Assembly: GCA_000934455.1 (NCBI GenBank)
Contig: KN883695.1
Location: 67,877 to 106,775 of the forward strand
From: Apostichopus parvimensis
Taxonomy: Eukaryota; Echinodermata; Holothuroidea; Aspidochirotida; Stichopodidae
Direction: 5' to 3'
DNA: 38,899 nucleotides
Both the position numbers and the translations under genes were made by a program. Shown here piece by piece: positions 12,101 through 24,100 of this stretch. Below the pieces are notes generated by a model that was not told where the DNA came from, did not search any database, and was given only the letters and a program-made list of their open reading frames with translations. Within the stretch, counting starts at the first letter, position 1. Each line of letters begins with the position of its first letter.

Positions 12101-15100
12101 AGAATCAAGTACCCTGAAGCAATGGTTTAGGAGCAATTCATCACTAAAAATAGCACATTTTTTAGTGAAAAGTATAAAAATCGAATATTTTGACACTTTT
12201 AAGTTGACCTAACTCCACAAGACAATATTTTTGTAGCCTAATTTTTTTATTTTCCTGTTCTTTGGAATAGACTCTATAGGCATCTGTAATAAAAAGGTAG
12301 TAGAATGTTTAATTGCTGAGAAATGAGACCTCAAAAGTCAAGAAAATGCCAAAATGCCATGGTGGCGACAAATCGCGGAATTTCAAAGTGTGATAAATCG
12401 GCCAATTGTAAAGCAATGCAACTGAAATTTTCAGAATATGCTTACTTCATGGTGGTCCAATCATACAATAAATTTGGGAATTTTTCAAAGATGTCGAACT
12501 ACAACATACTCCAAAATCTGGTGATTTGATATGGAATGACCCTAAAAGATCTTATTCAAAGGTCACCGAGCCCATACGTTAGGGTGAATCAAGTTTTCAA
12601 AATTAATTCCATTAAAGCCTTTACTCTCCAAATCTTTTTGGGTTTTCTGTCTGAGCACTGAACATAAGATTTTTTATCTGACATATTTGGCGGATTTACT
12701 AATGACCTTGCTAATTACTTGCTATTTGCATATAATATTTTAACGAAGAGTTCACTGCCGTTATTTTTGTGTTTAGTTTACATACCTCTTTTATCTTCCC
12801 CTGCCCCACTTTCTGTGTGATGTTCATCACCCTGAAAATCAAAGTTTGATATCTGTGAAAAGAAATTGAAGAAAAAAAACAAAAACAAAAAAAAGGACAC
12901 ATATTTAACTGAAAACAACCACTTTACTATACATACATATCTACCTACCATTAAAGGGTAGATTTGTAGGACGACCAATGTTGCTGTTTGGCCATCCTAG
13001 TTAACACAAAAGTGCATCAGTACCAGCAACATTTCTCCCCCGCCCCCTGCCCCCCCCCAAAAAAGATGAAAAAAAAAAGTTTGATCGATCAGTTTGGTTA
13101 TTATAATTCAACTGATAAACCCAGTTATGAATGAACACTTAAGTTTAAGTTTTAAATTTTAAACAGTCTGGTTTCCCCTTACACATTATAACAAAACTTT
13201 CTCCTGACACCTATTTTATGCTTTGCATAAAAGTAGTGCCAATTTAATGTCACATTTTCCTTGACAAGCGACTTATATATATACACGGCACCATTTGAGA
13301 GGCCAGTTGCTTTCGGTCACATATTTCTGGCAATTTTTAACCAAACTTTCTGAGTCTTCCTTGTAATGAGACTGCCACCGAGGAAGGTCTGACACCCACC
13401 CTCCTTACTTTAATTATGCTATGTGAAATTATTTCGGCAGTAATTTCATTGTTTTGATACCAATAGGTTCGTTTTCAAATATTGGTATCGCCCCGAAGCA
13501 AAATGCAAAATTGGAAAAGTTTTCACATTTTGTAGCTAGTTCTCTTCATTTCTTGAAATGAAACTTGCCCGGTCACGACTACATCGACAGAAGTCTACAC
13601 TGTAATCGACAAAGTTTCAATTCAAATCGTATCAAAAGTTTACCAAAGTCAAAAGAGGCTTACTTTTTACCTCAAAATCTGGGACCAAAATAATAAAGGT
13701 GGACGACAAATTCCACTTCCTGAACCGGATATTCCCGTAATGAACCAAACCACGGATCGGGCTTTCTCTCCCCGCACACCTGGACCGAACAACTTACCTC
13801 TTCAATTTCGAATGAATCTTGAAAAACGTTGCCGAGATCTCTTGCAATCAGACTATCTTTAATGGCAGCAACGACGTCCTCCGATTTCAGTGAGTCTGTA
13901 ACAGTGGGAGCGGCTCCTTGCAACCGTACCGGCTTGCTGAGGTCTCCTTTGACGATCTTTTGCGAGACCGTTTCCGAGCGCTCTTTGGAAATTTCTGGTC
14001 GGGACTCTGATAGGGGAGGATGAAATGATGACGGTGGACAAGGTGACTTCGCTCGCAATTGGCTCTCCAATTCTTCGTCGACTGTATCTAGATTTGGGTT
14101 GGCCATCTGTAGCCTTTTGGCTTTTACTTTAGGTTTTCGGAGTTCCACATTGTTACGTTCGGACCAGTCCCCGGAACTGGATACGTCCGATTCGTAGTTG
14201 TCCGAGGTGATTGAATCATCCGTGGAGAGTAAGGATTCTTTAGAGGCTTGCTTGGACAAACCTGGATGACGTCTCGACGACAGGTCGTTGGATGACGACG
14301 GATTTATTGGCGACGGATGTAAAACTTGATGGTTATTTCTCCTAAAGTTGTAAACACCGTTCGAAAATTCACTGAGATGACCAGCATCGGGAAAGGACGG
14401 CAGTTGCTCCGACTGAGGGAAGCTCTGGGGGGAACCGACCCGAGGAGAGCCAGAATGAGGGGAACCATAAGGAGAAAACTGCACTCCTGAGATGTGCAGC
14501 TGCTTCCAGAGAAACCTTTCCAGACCTCTCAAACCTCCAGTTAGACAAAAATCTGTAGCACAGAAAAGGAGAGAAAAAAAAATTAAAGACGAGCTGTTAA
14601 AGAAAAATACACAGGCAAAACATACAGGGTTAAATCTTAACGCTCATACAGCAAGCAGGCAGACATCTCATCTCAACTAGAAAACACAGAGATTCATGGG
14701 GTGATAGCATTGCTTGTGTGTTCCAAGAATTATGGGGCATGGAGTGTCATAGTTGTAAAGGAAAAAAATAACAGTTTGATAAAACTTTTCCGGATATAAC
14801 AATACGATCATTTCGGCTGCCCCAGTTCCTCTGAAAGAGAGCAACGGTATAAAATAGGGACACTTGGGATTCTTAAGGTATTCCACCCTCCCATCCCTCT
14901 CTCTCTACCCTAACAACATAAACCACAGAAACAAAACTGCCACTTAGATCTGCAGCTACGTATCCTATTTCAATGATAGCATGAAAAGCAAAAGAACTTT
15001 GGTATTAATTCCTGCCCCCTGGATGCTCTCAGCACATCGCCAGAGACAAAAAAAGAGGGCGTTCCACACTTTGTGTATGTCAGGCAGTAGCGATCTTCCT

Positions 15101-18100
15101 TACCGTAACCCCTATTTCTCTCTCTGACCTCCTGTTGATATTTATCCACGCTAATGCCCGTTGCAGACGACTCTCTCTCCATGAACCTCCTGGGAATCTT
15201 ATCGAGGGGGTCGGCAGTCGTGATGCCGAATCCCAACTTGAGGAGGAACTCTTCGGGATCGTTCACGACATCGAGCAGCTCGGCGACGCTGAAGATAAGA
15301 AGAATCCAGCAAAGTTTTATATCATTTCTTTGCATGTATGGAATTAATATGCGGATGGAAGAAGTCTTGTGTATCAGTGAAAGGTTTCACATGCTCACGG
15401 GAGCCAACCTGTCTCTGGGTATAATGAAACCGACGGGACTTCAATAGTTAGTGGTCCTAACCGAGCCGCTGGGCTGGGCTTGTGACTTTAAATGCATCCA
15501 ATTGACAATGGGTCACGTTGTTTCCAGATTCAGAGTACTGTAGCCCTAATTAATTTTTAATTAATTTTTAGGTCTACAGTCTTGTTCAGGGCCAAGGCCT
15601 TCTCACACGACTTTACAACTTAACCCTGGTCATTGGTAACTTGTCACACCTACACACCAAAGTGTGCACAATTCAATCAATCTCTCTTGGGGCACCACAG
15701 TGCACCACAACCACGTGTGCCCCGGGGGACTTCCCATAGGGTACAGCCACAAACCGGCGCACACAACTATAATTACAAGTTATTAATCGTGCCAATTGTG
15801 TTTACGGTCAGACGATCGCGCACTGGCAACATTGAAATGAAAACAAAACGTTATGTACCAATCCTGTTTTAGTATCTGCGTAATTAAAATTTTAGTCTGT
15901 AGTATTTAGCAGGGCAAATTCTTAAGGATATTTTCTAATCACTTTTGGGTTTTTTGTTTTGTCTGAACGGCAAATTTGGTCGTCCAAAGAGAATGTACCA
16001 AAATAACAAAGAATGACAAGTATATACACTGTAGCAGTGATGCGCATTGGTTTAGCCAACAGAACACTACAGTAGCTTTGGACAAGTCCAACTCCCCTTC
16101 CGTTGGATCAGATTTATGTATCTCCAAACCGATAGAGGGTGGTACCATTTTTACCTCTTTTGGGAGTATTTAGTCAATTTGAAATCCAAACACGATGTAA
16201 ATAACTCGTCATCTCCGATAATCAGACTACCTTTAAAACTATTCCCCGTTCAGGACTTAGGTAATTTGTATCCTCTCATTCATACCCGTCGATGAAGAGA
16301 AATTCCTATTCTAATATCTAGCAATGTTAAGAATCCCAAAAAGCTGGCTAAGCATGACTATTTCACTCAATTTAGTAAAATTCGTAATACAGCAATGACC
16401 TGGAGCCTATCTGGTATTAGTGTTCTGGTACTTCAAACTCCATTTAATTGCTACCCAGATACAAAATATACCAATATTCTGCACACCTGCTCTGGTTGTA
16501 TACACATATCCCTTTTTGACTGACTGTTGGCATAACAGAGCAACAGTGCTTATAGGTTACATAGTGCTTTAGACTCAGTAAACAGTGCAGTTGTTGTGAG
16601 GAGACAGGCAAGTGAGGAACTTCAGCACTGCATCAAAGGCTCTGATTGTCCCTAACAGGTATGTATTGTGGACACCCAACAGCAATTATAGATGTACAAT
16701 AGTAGTTGGAACTAGGCTCATTTCCAACCTTTTATAGTTCTATTTTCAGCCATCCTGTAGAAACTCTTATGATTCCATACAGAAGTAAAGAGTTCACACA
16801 GGCACGGACAATAAGAGCTATTACCACATGTACGTCAAACGATATCTATTCATAGATAGTTCATTGGGACCTTTGTTTAAGGGGGGGATGAGGAAATCTT
16901 TAAAGCTACTGAATGGTTCAAGTACGGAAAACTACGTCAAGAGTGTCAGAAAAACTGGTTGTTTACTGTAAATCTTTGAACTTAAAATCTGTTCCAAAAG
17001 GCCAACAGTTGAATACATTGAACTGTCTCTATAAAACAACAAAATAATACAGTTTATGGGGTACGCCCTTGACACCACAATTGGACTTAAGTGCTGACGA
17101 TATTATAGATTTGTTCAAAAAATGCTCTCTCTATTGTTACATATTCTATGGAGTACCTCTTACATGCTATTTTCTGACGTACTTACTATTGAATTGGAGC
17201 ATACAAATTGCACACATAAATTGCTGGTTGCCATATTCCCAGATCTTCTCAAGCTATTAATAGTGCAATGGATATTGTTTTCAGTCCAACATAAGACAAA
17301 TTTACCATCGTAGCTCTCCTTAACAGTTTTTGAGTTGACAGTAAAGATTTCAGCCAAAATTCTAAGAATACTGGGCTCGTATCTCTACTGGGATACACAC
17401 TGATATTCGAGATGGCTTGTGCATTGGGTACATACCAGTAAACCAGTGTGGTTTGGTCCATATTTCAGACAACTTAAAACCACAGAGACTTGAAAGATAG
17501 GCTCATGCATGCTCAGTGACTTCATTTTCATCTCAGAGGGAATTAAACAGCATTAAGTATCCCCAAGTGGGATATACCCATAAAACATGTAATATGTATA
17601 CAGTACATACTGATAGTGTGTGAAACAACACATCTTACCACTGAATACAACATTTCATTACTTTCCCTTTCACTGGAGACACACCCAAACGTGAATAAGC
17701 TTTAACAATTAAAAGGATGACTTTAGTCACAACATCAATGTTGATATGATGCAGATCATTTAGACAATAGCTTTTAGTCCAGGTTGGACTTTTATATACA
17801 TGTAGTACCACTTTCAGTTTTTTGAGAAATTTTCCTTTAAACAGCTGGGGCTCATCTATCAAAGTGACTGGAATATACAGTCTAATACACAGACCAGTAG
17901 GAAGCTGGAACACTGAATCTAATGAATAATATTGTGTGATGGGAGTTTAATATCTCAAAAGCAGACTTGATACCGCTGGTTTGGTTCAATTTCCAAAATG
18001 ACATAATCATGATCTTCCGCGTTCTCCAGTAGATAATGCGATATTCTTTTGGTTCAAATTATTTCTTCTCATTGTAACACAGACGGTTCATTTAATGTTC

Positions 18101-21100
18101 TGATAATCAGCCTTACTTGTTTCAGCAACATCAAACACATGTTCTGATTGTTCAATGTAGAGTAGGCTAGGTCAACGTGCATATGATATAAAAGCGTGTT
18201 AGGATAGGCAATATCCCAATGTCAGTATATTCAATGCCAATATAAGTACTGTTAAACATCTGTTGTGACATTAACGTGGAAGTACCTGTTGCTCATGTGA
18301 TCTACAAATTTATCTTTCCTGATTTACTTGATTTAATCATAGATCTCCAAATCTTAAAGGCATTTAAGACTCGTCCCAAACAGCGTCCCGCCATCTTTAA
18401 AAAGTTAACTTTCCGTTGCTTGCAAGTGAAGTTTTCTCTAGTCACTACAAAATGCAGACAGTAATGGAACGTGATACCTTGTTATCTTTAGCTGGACCTG
18501 AGATGTCCATCGCTGTATCGCTTGTACACTGTGTTGTGGATATTGACTGCAGCTATATGCCCTGACTGTACACTAGTGTCTAATTACCGTCTGTGGCAAA
18601 TTGTGTGTGTATTTTCTGGGATCAATGGTGGTGTCTAACTTCTGTTACACCTCATTCGAAACTAGGTCAGATTACCGGCAGTAGACATTTCTTTTGCGAG
18701 AGTCTTCACACCCTTTAAGTTATATGAATATTTTCTTCTATCTACTAACTGCCAGGTGACTGGTATCACTTCCAATCTTCTAACAACAGTAATATTTACA
18801 ATGTGGTTTAGGCTACCAAGAAATCATCTTTATTATGCATATATGTGACATTGATCCTTTCCTATGCACTAAAGGTCAACAATGTATACGACAACACATA
18901 CAATGACAAAGTTCACATCAACGCTATTATTATTTTGAAAACTAAACAAGCAATGTGTAGAGAAATGTACAAAGGCCTTCAGGTAAGCGCCGCGTCAATA
19001 AACGATGCTGCACAAGAAGAAGACATCAACCCATGCAAACTGTTATGAACACTGGTTTCCTGACTTTCGTGAGAAAATCCATTATGCATCAAAAGTTGGA
19101 AGTTCTGAGTGGTAAAAGAGCCATATTTTGAGAGTTTCTCAAACAGATAACTTCCATCAAATTTTGATCAACGTTTTGAAATACATCGATCGGTAGATGA
19201 ACATTTCACATCTTTGTCCAAATCCTAGTCTTCTGCACGATTCAAATTTCTGATTTATTTCCAAATCTCTATTGTCCAGTAAATTGTTTACACAACTTTG
19301 ACAGTTTCAGCCATTTTGTATAATTTCCTTCTCATCTTTGGACTCTGTGGAACCCTGTTCATTTTAAAGTAAGAAGGCTTCAAAAGACAAAAAATTGTTT
19401 ACCTCTCAAGATCTATCCCAAGTGATCAACAACACAGAACAATAATAACAATGCAAGAAAAGGGGTTATGCAAAGGGAACAAACAAATGCAAAGGGAACA
19501 TTACAATTGAAACAATGGGTTGTGACTACAGAATTTGGAAAATCAAATGGGGGAGGAGGGGGGGGGGGGGTGGAGAGGAGAAAAGGGAGGAGGGGAACAG
19601 AAGAAGCTAGATTTCAGAACATATCCAATATTTGATTTGAATTGATTTTTTTTTTATATAGCGCTTTACACCAGCGATGGTCTCAAAGCGCTTTACAGAC
19701 ATTATATTACCCCTGGTCAATGATAACCTGTCCCAGAGACAATCCCTCCAGTCGGCTTCAGTTATATACTGCGCCCAATGACAAGTTACCTCACAGGTAC
19801 CCATTTAACCCCTGGGTGGAGAGAGGCAGCATCTTGCCCAAAGACACAACGTAATGAACTAGGCATGAATCGAACCAGCAATCCTTGTATCACGAGTCCA
19901 AGACCTTAGCCAATTGGCCACCACGCTCTCCCAAGCTATAATGTAATCCAGTCAGGGTAAAGATACCAAATCATCAGTTATCTTATTGGGCTAATAATTA
20001 AGATGGTTGGCTGTAGGGTCATGTTAATGGTACTAGCCTAACGGTGTAGGATCCTTTACTAGTCACTTAAGAGAAAACTGAATGATTACTGAAATAATGG
20101 ATGTCATTGCCACCCCTGTGTGCAGTGTTCAAACACACATGGCTCAATCATTTATGAACCAAGCAAATCAACATGTTTCAAAGACAAGCACGGTTTCAGC
20201 ACTCCTGTATACATAACACAAGGTGAACAACAGATCGTGTTAGTCCATCATCAAACTCACATCATTTAAAAGTCTTACAAACCATATCATTTTTTTATTT
20301 TCTCTGCTATAATTTATACAGTAGTTCAATATCATAGATACACTCTTTTAATATGCAGAACACAATTACACCTAACGCATGACTTAATAAAGTGACTGGA
20401 TTTTATCCAGCCATTTGGAAATATTTATCTACAGTTGTGACAGCTAGTGGATGGAGATTCAACCATGATTTTTGTCTTAAGCTTCAAGTTCATAATCGAA
20501 ACTAGCATTTCTGAGGGGTATTGGTCTGGTCAGTAGAGACTTGTCCTTCAGATTCTAAGTCGTTAATACCTACACGTTTGCAGATTGCGAAATTTAACAG
20601 ATAATTCGTACATCATACCTATCAATGATTTAAAATGTACTAGTGCCCTTTTTTACTTTCACATAGGGGAAAAAACCATACAAATGTTTTAGTGAAGAAG
20701 CATTGAAAATGATTTTACATATTTCCTTTATTTCTCCTCTTTGACATTTAAACATTACATAGTTACGAAGAAAAATAAGAAAGCCCAAAAAAAAAACCCA
20801 AAAAACCCCCGGAACGTGATCTATGCACTAGTAACCACAATACCCACCGCTACTTTCCCACTTTATAACTTCACGAAGAAATAGTAGACGACATGGCTGG
20901 TATTATCTGGTTTCACATTTAAGCTTACTTCCTTCCTTCCTTTAGAAAGCCATAATTTCTCCAAACAGCTTTGCACTTTTTTGGTAATTCACATCAAAAT
21001 GCTGCAAACATTCAAAGGAATGCACTGAACATTTCTGATGTGCCAACATTGAACAAACAGCTGGTACAAAAGTTTGCACAGTCGGTTAATTTTGGCCTTT

Positions 21101-24100
21101 TTTGGGGGTGTGAGGAACAGGAATTAAAGTCCCAATTATCCTGTTTGCTGATGAATTTCGGAAAACAAACTTCCGAAGTAGATTCAATGTTTCTTATTCT
21201 AAATGCACTCTGGTGGGTTTGATGGAGAAAAGCTGTCGCAATCGAAAGAAAGAGGTTTAATTTCTGTCGCCCTTATGGCGCGAACGATTTACCATAAAAT
21301 CACTGTGACCGCCCATGTCAGCATGTTCATTACACAAGTGTAAACAAAATAGTCTACGCATGCGGCCCGATCAAGATTTTAACGATGTCCTATACTCATA
21401 TCATCCACTATTTACAATTCCAGGGAGGAAACATCTGAAAACGCCTTTTTATTCATTGCAATGAAAGGAAATGACACAATTTCGCAAGCTACATCGGTAT
21501 GACTGAGAGAAAGATACAAGAGCAGGAACCTAAGACAGGCTAGCCACGAAAGTAAAAGTAAGCCTAGGCCTAACGGCCGTTAGCAAATAAGAGAGATTTG
21601 ATTGACGCATGATCTGTTGGTCGGGGCTTGCAAATTTTCATTGAAGTTTGTAGAATCTACAGACTCGTTAATAAATCTGGCAAATTTTATTCAGCTCAAA
21701 ATTTTGAAACGACAGATTTAACTCAATAAAAAATAATGAATATTGATATGAAAATTGCATAGAACGGTGTCATTTTCACAGAACTTTTAGTGCAGTAAGC
21801 TGGAAAGGTCAAAGTTAAAATTTGGCAAACATTAACATAGCCTTTAACAAATTTGAAAACTAGAAAGGAAGGAAAATTGCAGTCTAATATCAGCTCGGTA
21901 TAAAGAAACAAACAACTTTATGTATTAACCTCACATTTTTTTTTAAAAGGAAAAATCGACTTTACACTGTCGGCTAATGGGACCACACTACAGATTCTTG
22001 AATGTCTGAATTTTTCCCCTCCCTCACCCCCGCCCCCCTCCTTCCTGCCCTCTCCTCGGCTCCTCCAAAAAGCACAAATACCATCTCAAGGGAAAACAGA
22101 AAATATGTCCAAAGGTGGCATACACCCTTAGGCATTGCAAAACAGCAATATTACCCACCCTTATTGCAGTGAGGTGTTACAGTACATAAGAAATTTACAC
22201 CATCGAAACGTAGAGACAATTAATGAGGTCATACAGAAAGAAAAAAAATTATAAAAAATAGGGAATAGCAAGAAAGGGAAAAGAAGGATAACTAGGGCCA
22301 CAAGTAAAAATTGTCAGATGTTGATGTGACGAGAAAGAACAAAGTTACACTTTATAGTCAAGTTTTTCATACAGGCATACCAAGTAAAGGGGGCAGGATG
22401 GGAAGTAGGGGGGTGGGGAGAGAAAGGAGAAAGGGAGGACAAGGGCAAAATGACGAAGGGATCGTCATGGGGGAAGGGTGGAGGGAGGAGAAATGTGTAA
22501 GATATTTAATATAACATCATCATATACTACTACTGGTGAAAACAAAATGTCAGCCTTTTGTTCAACTTCACCCAAAACAATAAAGTCAAATATTTGCCTA
22601 GAAGTGGTGTTATGTGTTATGTGTGTTTCTTTTTTTAACTTTTACTGTTTCTCAACCTTGACACCTGACTTGAAAAGTGTGTATATTATATTTGACATTT
22701 TACCTGCTGGGAAATGTACATACACCTACTGTACTATAGAGTGACTGTTGAAAACTGGCAAAGACATTCCACAATACGCAGCATCGAAATAGTTGTATGT
22801 TTTTTAAACAAATGCACATTGAGGGTACTCTACTGGCACAGTACATTCATAGGGACATTTATTAAACACCAGCAATTAACAACAAGGTAAACATTCCAAT
22901 CGTTCTCAGCAACAACAAAGAAAAGAGGAACGAAAAACAGAAATGCAACAACAGACAAATGTTTAACAATAATGCTGAAAGACTAGTACTCATCTCACAA
23001 GAAAGCTTTAAAGGCAACTGAACCATCAAAAAGTTTTGAAAGAGACAACAACTTACGCTTCGCGTAATACCCTTTAAAAAGCTAGATATGTGGATAAAGA
23101 GTTAAAAAATGAGTTTTAATATGGGAAATTGTCACATGCATTTTACAGTTATTCTTAGTGCAAAAAAGTGGTCGCTTTTCAGGTCAAAGATATTAACGAA
23201 GAAAGAAAAACTTTTCCGATTCATAAGCTTGGAAGATTTCTGCCATTGTAAAGCTGTTATTTATCTTTCACCCCGAAGAATCACGACAAAAAGGAAAGAA
23301 TAGCTAAAGCTTCCAGTTCTTATGTTTTATCGTATATATACAAAAAAATCTAAACTGCAAAACCTATAATATGTTCAACAATGCAAAATTTTAGCAAATT
23401 TTTCTTCAGCATAACCAATTTGGCATTTTGATAGGTTTATTATATGACCACGTATTCCACCAGTTGGTGATTGCTCATCCCCACCCCAATAAAGTGCTTA
23501 ACGAGATCCTCTTGGCTGTGGATTTTTTTCCCCTTTGTTTTTGCATTACAGCATTGTGGTGTGCTATCTATTGTTCATTTAAGGAAATCAGGACAAAGGA
23601 GGATAATACAATTAATGCATATCAATTAAAAACTTTGAAATAAAGGTTACACCTACAGGGGATATTATATTAGCTGATAAAAACAAAGGAACTATTTTGA
23701 CTGTGCATCAGTCTACTGGCACCGTGGATAAACAGCAAAAATTTGTGCAAAAATGCTCCGTTAAAAATTTGTAAATAGAGTAATCCAGGCAATTAGTCTT
23801 AAACAGACCATATAAGCAAAATGTTTGTAACCCTCCATATGGACAGGGGGAAAAATGAGGGGAAAATAATGAGGGGAAATGAATATACCTTCTGGAATAT
23901 CTGTGGGTAAAAGGGTTCATCAAAATTAAAGTGTAAAATATTTTGGAAATAAATTTTCATGGGATTGTGAAGGAGAGTGGATGAGGCTATACATATGGTG
24001 ACTGTACGATACGTACATAGTCTAGGACGACATGAGGAAAACAGTTGAACTCTAATTACATAACAGCTATGTATAATAGACATTTTGAACTGACGTATGA

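Larger units (their letters stand above)
12543..16494 (-). repeat. Duplicated block, copy A (exons 4-6 with introns)
   Basis: Second copy of the exon 4-6 block. Its right side runs uninterrupted into the intron leading to exon 3, and its left end abuts the unrelated segment 11443-12542. The last base shared with copy B is at the CTGCTCTGG preceding TTGTATACAC. Confidence 0.93.

Noticed and set aside
19860..19934. Possible tRNA gene on the minus strand
   Set aside because: A and B boxes are present, but acceptor and anticodon stems do not pair; it fits a SINE head better.
20971..21222. Plus-strand ORF of 83 codons in intron 3
   Set aside because: No recognisable motif, repeat or splice support.
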